37,249 nucleotides of DNA. It comes from Mycobacterium sp. GTDB taxonomy: Bacteria > Actinomycetota > Actinomycetes > Mycobacteriales > Mycobacteriaceae. A program made the translations under genes and the position numbers. The stretch spans positions 1 to 37,249 of the forward strand of contig NZ_JASBVP010000020.1 in assembly GCF_029961025.1 (NCBI RefSeq), written 5' to 3'. Under the pieces are notes generated by a model. It was not told the DNA's origin, did not search any database, and saw only the letters and a list, made by a program, of their open reading frames with translations. Positions 8,735-17,344 of this stretch are shown here, piece after piece. Within the stretch, counting starts at the first letter, position 1. Each line of letters starts with the position of its first letter.

Positions 8735-10558
8735 ATGCACGACCCGTTGGGGTTGTCGATCGGGACCACGACCCTGGTCGCGGTGCGTGATGGTGGTGCG
8801 CCGGTGACACGGCGGGCCATGCTGACCCTGTTTCCGCATCGCGCTCCGGAAATCGGTGTGCCCGCGGAGAACCCGAATCTCACCGAGCCGGGAACGCTGA
8901 TCAACGGCTTCGTGAAGCACATGGGCGAATCGGTGGCGCTGGTCGCGGCCGACGGCTCCACCTACGAGCCGGGGCTTTTGATGGTCGAGGCCCTGGACGC
9001 GATGGTTTCTGCGGCCGGCGCCGATGCGGTTTCCTCAAAGATTGCGATAGCCGTTCCCGCCTATTGGGAATTCGGCGCGGTCCAGGCCTTGCGTGACGCG
9101 CTGCGCACCCGTCCGGGGTTTGTCCGCAGCGGGATGGCTCCGCGGCTGGTATCGGATAACGTCGCGGCGTTGACCGCGGTGAACGCCGGTCCCGGCTTGC
9201 CGACGGCCGGCGTGGTGGGGCTGCTCGATTTCGGTGGTGGCGGCACCACCATCACGTTGGCTAACGCAGCAGCCGGTTTCGAGCCCGTCACCGCGGCCGT
9301 TCGCTACCCGGAATTTTCCGGTGAGCAGATCGACCAGTCGCTGCGGGCTCACATCTTGCGGAGCCTCGGGCACACCGGCAATGGTGATCCGGAGGCGACC
9401 GCCGCGATCGGTCAACTCGCTCAGCTCCGGGAGGAATGCCGGCAGGCCAAGGAGTTTCTGTCCACCCAGACGATCACCGAAGCGGCCGTCGAGCTACCGG
9501 GATATCGCGGCAGTGTCCAGGTGACCCGAGCGGAACTGGAGAACCTGATCCGGGATGCGCTACGCGGCGTGATCTCTGTCTTTGAAGACCTGCTGGCGTG
9601 CAACAACATTGGCTGGGATGACCTGGCGGCGGTCGCAACAGTGGGTGGCGGCGCCAATATGCCGCTTGTCGCTCAATGTCTTTCAGAACATACGCGGGTT
9701 CCGGTGGTGACTCCACCGCAGCCTGCATTGGCGATGGCGCTCGGCGCGGCAATGCTGGCTTCCAGTGATGTCGAGGTCGATGTGCCGACGCGCGCGGCGA
9801 TGGCCGCCGTGGCAGGCGGCGACGGCACCACGAGCATCCTGGGACTGCCCACGGTCGACCCGATCGATGAGGAGCGTTCCTCGACGCTGCGCAAGCTGGC
9901 CTGGTCGGAGGCCGAGGACACCGGCAACGAGCCGGTACCGTACCTCGATGAGCCGTACGACGAAGATGAGCCGTACGACGAACCGGATGCGCCGCCGGTT
10001 CGCCATGCGCCGCGGCCCGAGCCGCCCGAGGGGCCGCCGCGGAAGCGGTTTCGGTTGGCATGGCTCCTCGTGGGGCTTGCCGCATTGGTGGCGATGCTCG
10101 CGATCGGTGGTGTGGCCTACACGCTGACGAGCACCACCGAGCGCAAGGCCCCGCCCGCGCCCAGCTCGGCCGTTCCCCCGCCTAGCTCCCATCCGCAGCC
10201 GCCCAGCCCCATTCCGCCGCCCGCCAGCGCCGTGCCCAGCCCCAGCGTCGAGGCCCCCTCCGCCAGCCCCGAGCCGCCACCATCCGCCTCGGTGCCCCCG
10301 GTGACGACGTATGAGCCGCCGGTGACGACCACGTACCAGCCGCCACCGACCACGACGACTATGGCGCCAACGGTCACGACGACCACCACAATCCCGGCGA
10401 CCACCCCAACCACGACAACCACGACGACCACCCCAACCACGACAATCACGAGTTCGCCGCCGGTGACGACAACAACCACACCGGTGCAGATGACAACGAC
10501 GTACTTGACGGTCCCACTGGTTCCGTTTCCGATACCGATTAAGGTTCCACAGAGCTAG
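8735..10558 (+). CDS. Hsp70-like membrane protein with Pro/Thr-rich tail, Rv0312 orthologue
   Basis: 607 residues from ATG 8735, preceded by AAGG. Residues 1-350 resemble an actin/Hsp70-type ATPase: LSIGTTTLVAV (phosphate-1 loop, with Ser where DnaK has the catalytic Asp), LLDFGGGGTTITL at about 163-175 (phosphate-2), and VATVGGGANMPLVA at about 300-313 (adenosine motif). An acidic, Pro-rich linker contains a DEPYDE repeat. One membrane segment follows at about 436-462 after a basic RKRFR, so the ATPase part should be cytoplasmic. The tail is a long low-complexity Pro/Ser then Thr/Pro stretch (TTTTT runs) ending FPIPIKVPQS. It matches M. tuberculosis Rv0312, described as proline- and threonine-rich. 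Function is unknown; a link between a cytoplasmic nucleotide switch and the wall is inference. It lies upstream of a DUF7159-type gene of the same architecture. Confidence 0.88.
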   Translation: MHDPLGLSIGTTTLVAVRDGGAPVTRRAMLTLFPHRAPEIGVPAENPNLTEPGTLINGFVKHMGESVALVAADGSTYEPGLLMVEALDAMVSAAGADAVSSKIAIAVPAYWEFGAVQALRDALRTRPGFVRSGMAPRLVSDNVAALTAVNAGPGLPTAGVVGLLDFGGGGTTITLANAAAGFEPVTAAVRYPEFSGEQIDQSLRAHILRSLGHTGNGDPEATAAIGQLAQLREECRQAKEFLSTQTITEAAVELPGYRGSVQVTRAELENLIRDALRGVISVFEDLLACNNIGWDDLAAVATVGGGANMPLVAQCLSEHTRVPVVTPPQPALAMALGAAMLASSDVEVDVPTRAAMAAVAGGDGTTSILGLPTVDPIDEERSSTLRKLAWSEAEDTGNEPVPYLDEPYDEDEPYDEPDAPPVRHAPRPEPPEGPPRKRFRLAWLLVGLAALVAMLAIGGVAYTLTSTTERKAPPAPSSAVPPPSSHPQPPSPIPPPASAVPSPSVEAPSASPEPPPSASVPPVTTYEPPVTTTYQPPPTTTTMAPTVTTTTTIPATTPTTTTTTTTPTTTITSSPPVTTTTTPVQMTTTYLTVPLVPFPIPIKVPQS

Positions 10559-10920
10559 GTCAACCCGAACTCACCGCAGAACCCGTTACCGAATTCCGGC
10601 GGCTGGTGACTTCGTTACGGTGAGGCCGATGACCGGCCATGTGGCGTCCGGGGACCACCGGCTGATCTGCTTAAGACCTGGTCCGGCCGATAGATCTGGC
10701 CGTCAATCGGCACCCCCGTGGGCGCTGCGCGAGTAGGGTTGAGGCAAAGGTCGGTACGGGCTATAGCGTTTTTGCTGCCGTCCGGACCGGTTGAGAATTT
10801 CATAGAGCCCAGCCGGTCGAGGGCCGTAATGGCTCGTAGCGCCGCGGCGGTCAAGTGTGTGATGGCCGTCACCAGGGGGATTGCTCCGCCTCGACCGTGA
10901 CCGGCGACTTTGGAGGAGTA
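10559..10920. other. Intergenic region upstream of first DUF7159-type gene
   Basis: About 360 bases with no supported gene. The open frame that leads into the downstream gene extends back to 10855, but the conserved protein begins at 10921. The region probably holds the promoter of that gene; I could not pick out a convincing -10/-35 pair. Confidence 0.4.
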
Positions 10921-12399
10921 GTGGACATCGTACTCGGTGTGGCGACCGCACCCTCGATGGTTCACATGGTGCTGGTTGAGGGTGAAAACGCCGACGGGGC
11001 CACCGTCGAAGAAGACACCTTCGAGACCACCGTCGGCGATGGGACGGCACTTTCCAGCGCGGCCCAGCAGGTGGTGTCCGCGATCGCGGGCACCCGGGAG
11101 AGTGCGGCCGAGGCCGGCTACCGCCTCTCGTCGATCGGTGTGACGTGGACCGATCCCAGCGAAGCCGGTGGGCTGCGGGAGGCGCTGGCGACCCACGACG
11201 TCGGAGGCGCGATGCTGGTCTCGCCGCTGCTCGCTGCCGCCGCCCTCACCCAAACAGTTGGTGCCGCAATGGATTACGCCTACACCGCGCTGCTTTTCGT
11301 GGAGCGGGAGAGCGCGACGTTGGCCGTTGTTGACAGCGCAGACGGTTCGATTGTCAACCTGCAACGACGGTTCGTGCACGGCGTGGACGGCGTAACCGAG
11401 CTGACCGCGATGGTCACCGGGATGAACATGCAGGAACCGCAGGCCGACGGCGTGTTCGTCGTCGGATGCGGCGTGGACATTGTGCCGATCAAGTCCGCAC
11501 TGGAATCGGCGACCACCCTTCCGGTGAACGCACCCGAGGAGCCGGACATGGCGCTGGCTCGGGGGGCGGCGCTGGCATCGGCGAACGCGCCGTTGTTCGC
11601 TTCGGCCACCGCTGCGCTGGCCTACGCGCGCGACCCGGGCACAGGTGAGGTCAACCTATACCCGCTGGCTCCGGCGTCCTACCTTGACGTTGCAGCCAAC
11701 CCCGATGTGGGTACCGGGGCGCTCGCCTACAGCGCTGTTTCGGAAGAGGAGGAGCAAAGGCGCCCGCGGTGGGGGCGTTTCACCCTCTCCGGGAGCGCGT
11801 TGGCGGCGGTGTTCGTCATCGGCGCGGTGGCGCTGGTGGTTTCGCTGGCGGCCGATGTGCGTCCCACGGTTGGGCAACGGCCTAACACCGGTGGAAACGT
11901 CGTTGTCCCGACCAAGCAGGCGCCGCCGCAGGCCGCGCCAAACCCGGGCGCGTCACCCGCGCCTGTGCCCGCCCCGGCTGCGCCACCCCCCGCTGCGCCA
12001 CCCCCCCCCCCGGCTGCGCCACCCCCGGCTGCGCCACCCCCACCCCCGGAGCAAGCCGCGCCCGCGCCATCTCCCGCGCAAGTCATCCCGGAGCCCGCGC
12101 CCGTGCGGTTGCCCCCGGCTATCGCTCCCGAGGAGCCGGTCCCTCAGGCGCCACCGAAGCGGGCACCGACATACGTGCCGCCCCCCGTGGAACAAGCACC
12201 CCCGCCGGCGCTGCCGGCTGCTCCGGTGCCGGCACCTGCCGCGCCGCCGCCACCCGCACCTCCTCCACCGGCGCTACCCCCACCGCCGCCACCGGCGTTG
12301 CCCCCGCCACCACGGCTGCCGCCGATGACGATGTATCTGCACCTGCCGTTTGTCACGGTGCCGATTCCGATCAATCCACCGCCGCCGCCGGGGCAGTAG
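10921..12399 (+). CDS. DUF7159-type protein with transmembrane segment and Pro-rich tail (paralogue 1)
   Basis: 492 residues from GTG 10921. GGAGGAG just upstream has the same spacing as in paralogue 3, which fixes the start. The N-terminal domain (to about 260) carries the family marks VDIVLGV, HMVLVEGENADG, GTRESAAEAGYRL, LVSPLLAAAALTQ, FVERESATLAVVD, VVGCGVDI and PEEPDMALARGAALASANAPLF. I recall this as the mycobacterial family labelled DUF7159; a similar M. tuberculosis protein is Rv2082. One membrane segment lies at about 293-315 (ALAAVFVIGAVALVVSLA). The outer part is about 175 residues of Pro/Ala repeats (APPPAAPPP) and ends FVTVPIPINPPPPPGQ. An 11-base C run at 12001-12011 lies inside the tail. 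Function unknown. The periodic Gly- and Asp-containing motifs suggest an actin-like fold, but that is inference. Confidence 0.85.
   Translation: MDIVLGVATAPSMVHMVLVEGENADGATVEEDTFETTVGDGTALSSAAQQVVSAIAGTRESAAEAGYRLSSIGVTWTDPSEAGGLREALATHDVGGAMLVSPLLAAAALTQTVGAAMDYAYTALLFVERESATLAVVDSADGSIVNLQRRFVHGVDGVTELTAMVTGMNMQEPQADGVFVVGCGVDIVPIKSALESATTLPVNAPEEPDMALARGAALASANAPLFASATAALAYARDPGTGEVNLYPLAPASYLDVAANPDVGTGALAYSAVSEEEEQRRPRWGRFTLSGSALAAVFVIGAVALVVSLAADVRPTVGQRPNTGGNVVVPTKQAPPQAAPNPGASPAPVPAPAAPPPAAPPPPPAAPPPAAPPPPPEQAAPAPSPAQVIPEPAPVRLPPAIAPEEPVPQAPPKRAPTYVPPPVEQAPPPALPAAPVPAPAAPPPPAPPPPALPPPPPPALPPPPRLPPMTMYLHLPFVTVPIPINPPPPPGQ
12001..12011 (+). repeat. 11-base C homopolymer inside a coding region
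   Basis: An unbroken run of 11 C residues within GCGCCA-C11-GGCT, encoding part of the proline tail of paralogue 1. Runs of this length are prone to slippage. Confidence 0.95.
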
Positions 12400-12557
12400 G
12401 TTGTGGGCGCTGGATGCCGGTCGCCGCGGCGTGGCGGGTGGTGTGATGGATGCGCAGACTAGGTGTTAGCGGTGTCAGCCCGGCGACGATGCGGCCGGGA
12501 TTGCCGAAAACGAAAAGAGGAGTCGGGTGATCGGATTCAGCTGCCAGGAGGGCCACC

Positions 12558-12941
12558 GTGGGCGATTACGGAGCGTTTAGATTCGATCCCGAGGATTTCG
12601 ATCGGGTGATCCGCGAGGCGGGCGAAGGACTGCGCGAGGCGTTCGAACGCATCGGCCGCTTATTCACCGCTCCCGGCGAGGGGGCGGGGTGGTCGGCGTT
12701 TTTCACGGAAATGGCGAAGCGATCGCGCCCCGGTCCGGAAACCGCCGGTGAGGCTGGTGATGGGGTGTGGGCGATCTATACCGTCGACGATAGCGGCGGC
12801 GCTCACGTCGAAGAGGTCTATGCCACCGAACTCGATGCATTGCGCGCCAATAAGAACAACACCGACCCCAGGCGCAAAGTCCGGTTCCTGCCCTACGGCA
12901 TCGCGGTGAGTGTGCTCGACGATTCCGCAGAGACGCCATAA
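12558..12941 (+). CDS. Conserved hypothetical protein, Rv0313 orthologue
   Basis: 127 residues from GTG 12558, with a strong ribosome binding site AGGAGG at 12546-12551, six bases upstream. It matches M. tuberculosis Rv0313 as I recall it: MGDYG-F-FDP-DFDRVIREAGEGL, ETAGEAGDGVWAIYTVD, VYATELDALRANK and KVRFLPYGIAVSVLDD. There is no signal peptide or membrane segment, so it should be cytoplasmic. The N-terminal part looks helical and the C-terminal part alpha/beta. The function is not known. Position after the Rv0312-like and DUF7159-type genes keeps the M. tuberculosis order Rv0312-Rv0313, with the DUF7159-type gene inserted. Confidence 0.88.
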   Translation: MGDYGAFRFDPEDFDRVIREAGEGLREAFERIGRLFTAPGEGAGWSAFFTEMAKRSRPGPETAGEAGDGVWAIYTVDDSGGAHVEEVYATELDALRANKNNTDPRRKVRFLPYGIAVSVLDDSAETP

Positions 12942-13161
12942 GCGGAGCGGTGTGAGGGTCGGGGATTGTTCACGTCGATCCCGGTGGAACCGGTTACAGG
13001 CCGACACCGGTCCGAGCCGACCACTGACTCACGGAGCCGGGTGATGCTCCGTTGGCGTGTCCTTCCGGCGCGTGGTTTCATAGCACCGTTTGCGGGAAAT
13101 ACCCACAGCGATTTGGGTCCGGGGCTCTAGCCCCCGCTTATATCGATTGGTGGTGCCTAAG

Positions 13162-14016
13162 ATGGATCGTCGCAGCATGTTGTTGATGGCGGGGATCGGT
13201 GCGCTGGCAGCCGCGATCCGCGTCCCGTCGGCTGGTGCTTACCCATTGCCCTCCGAAACGTCGAGGGGTCGACCGTCGGCACCGGCTGCTCCACCCGGCG
13301 CCGTGGCCGGGCCCTACCTTTTCCAGGATGATTTTGACGGCCCGGCGGGCTCACCGCCCGATCCGGCCAAGTGGACGGTACAGACCTGGCAGGACGACGT
13401 GTATCCCCCGGTCGAGGGGATATACCGCGCCCAAAATGTTTTCCTTGACGGCAATTCCAATCTCGTCCTTCAGGCCACTCACGAAAACGGCGAATATTTC
13501 ACCGGCAAGGTGCGAGGCAACTGGCGGGGACTCATCGGCACGACGTGGGAAGCGCGGATAAAGTTGGACTGTTTGTACCCAGGCCTTTGGTCCGCGTACT
13601 GGCTCGTCAACGAAGATCCCATGCCAGACGGCGAGGTCGACGTTTTCGAGTGGTACGGTAACGGCCAGTGGCCGCCGGGAACCACGGTGCATGCGGCATC
13701 CAACGGCAAGACATGGGAAGGGAAATCGATTCCCGGATTGGTGGACGGCGGATGGCACACCTGGCGAATGCGTTGGGATGAAGACGGATTCAAATTCTGG
13801 CGAGACTACATTGACGGTGCGCCACCGTATTTCAGCGTTCCACCGAAGCCCATCCCGGTTCACGGCAATCCCGGTGACATGCGATGGCCGTTCAATAATC
13901 CCGGTTACTGGCTATCACCAATGTTCACCCTCGCGGTTGGTGGTCCGGGCGGCGGGGATCCCGCACTGGGGACCTACCCGTCGCAAATGCTTGTCGATTA
14001 CATTCGTGTCTGGTGA
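13162..14016 (+). CDS. Secreted GH16 glucanase, Rv0315 orthologue
   Basis: 284 residues from ATG 13162 (MDRRSMLLMAGIGALAAA); the frame is open from 13090. The leader has the DRR-type pattern of a Tat signal followed by a hydrophobic core and a Pro/Ala-rich linker. The catalytic domain is a glycoside hydrolase family 16 beta-jellyroll: QDDFDGPAGS, QNVFLDGNSNLVL, GTTWEARIK, then the active-site motif GEVDVFEW, which fits the GH16 ExDxxE pattern with nucleophile and acid/base glutamates, and a final YPSQMLVDYIRVW. It corresponds to M. tuberculosis Rv0315, a beta-1,3-glucanase-like secreted protein. It should cleave beta-1,3-glucan or a related glycan outside the cell. In M. tuberculosis a membrane protein gene (Rv0314c) lies between Rv0313 and Rv0315; it is missing here. 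Confidence 0.9.
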   Translation: MDRRSMLLMAGIGALAAAIRVPSAGAYPLPSETSRGRPSAPAAPPGAVAGPYLFQDDFDGPAGSPPDPAKWTVQTWQDDVYPPVEGIYRAQNVFLDGNSNLVLQATHENGEYFTGKVRGNWRGLIGTTWEARIKLDCLYPGLWSAYWLVNEDPMPDGEVDVFEWYGNGQWPPGTTVHAASNGKTWEGKSIPGLVDGGWHTWRMRWDEDGFKFWRDYIDGAPPYFSVPPKPIPVHGNPGDMRWPFNNPGYWLSPMFTLAVGGPGGGDPALGTYPSQMLVDYIRVW

Positions 14017-14079
14017 CAGAGCGACAACACCCTTTCCGATCGCTCATGCGGATTTCGCGCGGGTGTCGCTTGCCGCGAC

Positions 14080-15576
14080 TTAGCCCCTCGTCATCCGAAT
14101 GACTGTACTGCGATTCAGTGCCCACTCCCGATCTATTTCGAATCCAAGCTGTTTTGCCTCAGCCACCAGCGAGGAGGGTGTCTTGTGGTCGATGATCGCC
14201 CACAGCACCGCGCAAACCGTCAATCGCTGTCTCACCACGGCGCTGTCTAGCGGAAGATCCTGCGTCCACAACTGAGCAGCCTCCGCGCCCGAAATACCAG
14301 CAGCGACATCGTCGAGATAGGCGAAGGCGTCCGGATGGGCAGCGGCAGCCGCCCGTAGCGGTTCAGGCCCGGCGAGGCCGAAGACGACGCAATCATGCGG
14401 CTGGGAATGGGATTTGATGACTCGGGCTATCTCGGAATAGTCAGCCCCCCCGGGTTTTCCGTAGGTACTGCGTTGAGTCGTGAACGCTGTGCTGGAACTG
14501 AGTGCGAGCACGGCCAGCAACAGCGTCAAGATTCGCAACCGGTTTCGTGCTATGGCCGCGACGCAAACCCCCAGCAGCAAGCCAAGACCCGGACCCGTAT
14601 ACGTCAGATATCTCGGCGCATAGATGTTGCTGACCGCAGCAGAGTATCCGACCAGGATTGCGGTGGGAACGAGAACCCAGGGTACTGCCACAGCCAGGGC
14701 ATGTCCGCCCGTCCTTCTGGCGGCCAGAACGATTGATCCCCAGGTCAGGAAAATGACGCAGGCGCCGAGGAAAAGCCTTGACCCGGTGAGCCATTGTTGC
14801 CAGAGTACCCCAGCGAGGTAATCCCCCCGGCGGATCCACCAGAGTTGAGTCTGGCGTTGAGACGCCGCCAACCCAATGAGCGGCGATGCCAGGAAAAGCC
14901 CTGCCGCAACAGCTCCGGCAAACGGCAACAGCTGCCGCCGATTTCGACCGGCTGCCAGTGTGACCACGTGTGCGCCTACCATCAGGGCCAGGTACACATA
15001 GGTGACCGTGGCCAGGGTGAGTACCAGTGCGTAGAGGGCCCATAACGCCGACCCGTGCCGAGTCGCCGCGATGACGAGCACGACCGTCAGCCAGACCGCG
15101 GCCGCGGCAGTCAGTGCGTAGGAGCGGGCCTCCACCGCCGACCACAGTGTGCGTGGCAGCGCGGTAAAGGCCACCGCGGACGCCCATGCGGTGGACCGCC
15201 CGCCGATGAGCTTGCCCAACACCACGAGACCGGCGGCCGCGGCGCCGACCGCCACCGCACTGGGAAGCCGCGCGGTGAACTCGTTGATCGGAACCAGTGA
15301 AAACCACGCGTGCATGGCCAGGTAATAGAGGCCGTGTACCGCGTCGAAGTTCAGCAGCAACCGCAGGATGTCGACTTCCGACCGGTTGGCGGCGGCGATA
15401 GTGGCGGCTTCGTCGAACCACAATGACGGCCGCCACGAAAGCACCATCCCCACGATGGTCGCCGCCGCACCCGCTATCCACGGATCGGCGCGGTCAGGTA
15501 TGCGAAACCGCCACCGGACGCACGCCGCCGCGCCGTGAGCCGGGCCGAGGCCGCGGCCGTTACCGCGGCGTCTCAC
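14080..15576 (-). CDS. GT-C type membrane glycosyltransferase (PMT/GT39-like)
   Basis: About 498 residues from GTG 15576; the frame is open to 15807, and the true start is uncertain because the first 30 residues are basic and not diagnostic. At least eight to ten hydrophobic segments follow. The first outer loop has WFDEAAT, the acidic Asp-Glu pair (about residues 55-56) that GT-C enzymes use to bind the polyprenyl-phosphate sugar donor. An HGLYYLAMHAW stretch and RLPSAVAVG are typical of the PMT_2/GT39-like family found in Actinobacteria. The last 130 residues (ADYSEIARVIKSHSQPHDCVV) form a soluble outer domain. It probably moves a sugar, often mannose or arabinose in this group, from a lipid carrier to an envelope acceptor. 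It is convergent with the GH16 gene and has no counterpart at this place in M. tuberculosis. Confidence 0.75.
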   Translation of the reverse strand: MRRRGNGRGLGPAHGAAACVRWRFRIPDRADPWIAGAAATIVGMVLSWRPSLWFDEAATIAAANRSEVDILRLLLNFDAVHGLYYLAMHAWFSLVPINEFTARLPSAVAVGAAAAGLVVLGKLIGGRSTAWASAVAFTALPRTLWSAVEARSYALTAAAAVWLTVVLVIAATRHGSALWALYALVLTLATVTYVYLALMVGAHVVTLAAGRNRRQLLPFAGAVAAGLFLASPLIGLAASQRQTQLWWIRRGDYLAGVLWQQWLTGSRLFLGACVIFLTWGSIVLAARRTGGHALAVAVPWVLVPTAILVGYSAAVSNIYAPRYLTYTGPGLGLLLGVCVAAIARNRLRILTLLLAVLALSSSTAFTTQRSTYGKPGGADYSEIARVIKSHSQPHDCVVFGLAGPEPLRAAAAAHPDAFAYLDDVAAGISGAEAAQLWTQDLPLDSAVVRQRLTVCAVLWAIIDHKTPSSLVAEAKQLGFEIDREWALNRSTVIRMTRG

Positions 15577-15987
15577 CGGCCCGGCAGGATGGTGCGTGTT
15601 GGTGTCCGCAAATTCCCGACCGATCGGTGACACGGGAATGTGCCCGCAGCCCGGTGTCGGGGATAACGGCACGCCGATTGCGAACAATCTCGCCCAATAG
15701 TGTCTGTGGAACATGGATCTCCCAGGCGCGACGGTAACCGGTGGTTCCCGGAGACTGCCGGAATTCAACCCGGTGTATCGCGCAGTGCCGGCTAGGCAGC
15801 AAACCAACCCCCTCGTCTCGTTTTTGGCGGTCTCGCATCGGAGTAAACAACCTGCCCGTCGTGGTCCGCGTCACCATCCTTGCCAATGGAACCTAGGCGT
15901 CGTGGACGGGGGATACCCGTTCTGCGTAGCCCCGGAGACTTGGCGGCCTTGGAGCGGTTCGGTTCATCGTGGCTTACGGCTGGACGT

Positions 15988-16001
15988 GGGACCTAAGACC
16001 C
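15988..16001. promoter_or_regulatory. DosR-box-like palindrome
   Basis: GGGACCTAAGACCC matches 12 of 14 bases of the DosR core GGGACTWWAGTCCC. It lies 70 bases upstream of the ATG of the small secreted protein and about 450 bases upstream of the universal stress protein gene, a gene class that is often DosR-controlled. Confidence 0.55.
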
Positions 16002-16070
16002 TACCCAATTCGGGTGCCGGTGTGACAATAAATCCTATGGATCACGATCGCGAACCGATTGGAGCGTGTG

Positions 16071-16310
16071 ATGAAATCTAAAGTCAGGACAGGGGCCGCG
16101 CTGTTGGGTGGTGTCGCTATTTTAGGGCTCGGGTTCGGTGGCGTTAGCGACCTGTTGAACACCACGATGACGACGACATCGACCGCTCCCTGCCCCGTTA
16201 CGGCGGCACCTTCGTCGTCAAACACTCCCGGGGATCCACCGAATTGCGAGGAACCCGAGGGTCCGATTCCGCCCTCGCCGATCACAACAACTGTACACCC
16301 CAGGCCCTGA
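16071..16310 (+). CDS. Small Thr/Pro-rich secreted protein
   Basis: 79 residues from ATG 16071, with GGAG at 16061-16064 as ribosome binding site; a TTG at 16059 in frame is less likely. A basic MKSKVR start and a Gly/Ala/Leu hydrophobic stretch (GAALLGGVAILGLGFGG) form a signal peptide or single membrane anchor. The rest is short and low in complexity: TTMTTTSTAPCP, SSSNTPGDPPNCEEPEGPIPP and a TTTV end. Two cysteines could form one disulfide. I do not recognise a family. It precedes the universal stress protein gene by about 140 bases and has a DosR-like site 70 bases upstream, so hypoxia control is possible. Function unknown. Confidence 0.65.
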   Translation: MKSKVRTGAALLGGVAILGLGFGGVSDLLNTTMTTTSTAPCPVTAAPSSSNTPGDPPNCEEPEGPIPPSPITTTVHPRP

Positions 16311-16332
16311 CCCGGCACGGTTGTTGAGGTAG

Positions 16333-16352
16333 TTAGGGACGAACTCTCCTGA
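16333..16352. promoter_or_regulatory. Weak second DosR-box-like half site
   Basis: The left half (GGGAC followed by GAA) fits the DosR consensus, but the right half is poor; 9 of the 14 core bases match. It lies about 100 bases upstream of the universal stress protein start, a common distance for DosR sites. Weak on its own. Confidence 0.25.
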
Positions 16353-16453
16353 CCGACAATGGATCTCACAGTCAGTGGTGGAGGCAGGAGAACAGGCTGG
16401 TGTTATCTGCCGGACTCGTATCTGTGGGGCTTGGTCTCAAGAAAGACAGCTAA

Positions 16454-17344
16454 ATGGGTGGTGGGCAACGGCATTTCGGCGTCGTGGTCGGCGTGGACGG
16501 ATCAGCTCCTTCCGATGAGGCCGTGCGTTGGGCTGCCCGTGAGGCGGCGCTGCGCAAACTTCGACTCACGCTGGTGTACGCGTTGGCCACGCCTGCCCTA
16601 CCCTGGCCTGCGGAGCGCATGCCCACGGATGTCCGCCAGCGGTTGGAAGTCGATGCCCGGGCCATTATCGACAAGGCCGTCAAGATCGCCGAAGATACCG
16701 GCTCTGTTGGGGACCCGGCTGATATCGAAAGCCAGCTAGTCTTCTCCGCGCCGGTGCCGACGCTGGTCGATATGTCTAAAGACGCACGTATAGTGGCGGT
16801 CGGTGCCCGCGGGTTAGGTCCAGTCCGCAGCGTGCTGTTGGGTTCGGTCAGTACCGGACTGATCCATCACGCGCACTGCCCCGTTGCCGTGATCCATACC
16901 GACGCTTCTCCGCAGTCACGGGCCGTGCATGCCCCGGTGCTTCTGGGTAGCGATGGCTCGCCAGCCTCGGAGCTGGCCACCGCGATCGCGTTCGAGGAAG
17001 CGTCGTTGCGGGGCACAAGGTTGGTGGCACTCCATGCCTGGAGCGACGGGGACACGGCCCGCATCTCGAGTATGGAAGAGTCCGCCCGCCAATCGGCAGC
17101 TGAAGAAATTTTGGCTGAGCGGTTGGCCGGCTGGCAGGAACGTTACCCAGAGGTCAGCGTCACCCGTATCGCGGTGTATGGCAAACCGGCCGCACAGCTT
17201 CTGGATCGCTCCGAGTTCGCCCAGCTCGTTGTCGTCGGCAGTCACGGCCGAGGGGGATTTACCGGGATGTTGCTCGGATCGGTTAGCACCGCGGTGGTAC
17301 AAAGGTCCCGTACACCGGTGATCGTTGCCCGCGGCATCCAATAA
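16454..17344 (+). CDS. Tandem-domain universal stress protein
   Basis: 296 residues from ATG 16454, the usual length for mycobacterial two-domain Usp proteins such as Rv2005c, Rv1996, Rv2026c and Rv2623. Each half begins with a beta-strand and Asp-Gly-Ser (VVVGVDGSAPSDEAV at about 10-24; VLLGSDGSPASELA at about 162-175). Each ends with the ATP-binding pattern G-2x-G-9x-G-S: GARGLGPVRSVLLGSVS at about 117-133 and GSHGRGGFTGMLLGSVS at about 262-278. It should be a cytoplasmic ATP-binding protein linked to growth arrest or hypoxia. In M. tuberculosis most such proteins belong to the DosR regulon. Two DosR-like sites lie upstream (15988 and, weaker, 16333). I cannot tell which paralogue it is. 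Confidence 0.9.
   Translation: MGGGQRHFGVVVGVDGSAPSDEAVRWAAREAALRKLRLTLVYALATPALPWPAERMPTDVRQRLEVDARAIIDKAVKIAEDTGSVGDPADIESQLVFSAPVPTLVDMSKDARIVAVGARGLGPVRSVLLGSVSTGLIHHAHCPVAVIHTDASPQSRAVHAPVLLGSDGSPASELATAIAFEEASLRGTRLVALHAWSDGDTARISSMEESARQSAAEEILAERLAGWQERYPEVSVTRIAVYGKPAAQLLDRSEFAQLVVVGSHGRGGFTGMLLGSVSTAVVQRSRTPVIVARGIQ

Noticed and set aside
10117..10479. Val-rich minus-strand frame opposite the Thr-rich tail of the Rv0312-like protein
   Set aside because: Direct antisense of ACN threonine codons; an artefact of low-complexity sequence.
14019..14045. GAGCGA/TCGCTC hairpin after the GH16 gene as a terminator
   Set aside because: A six-base stem with a 15-base loop is too weak to call.
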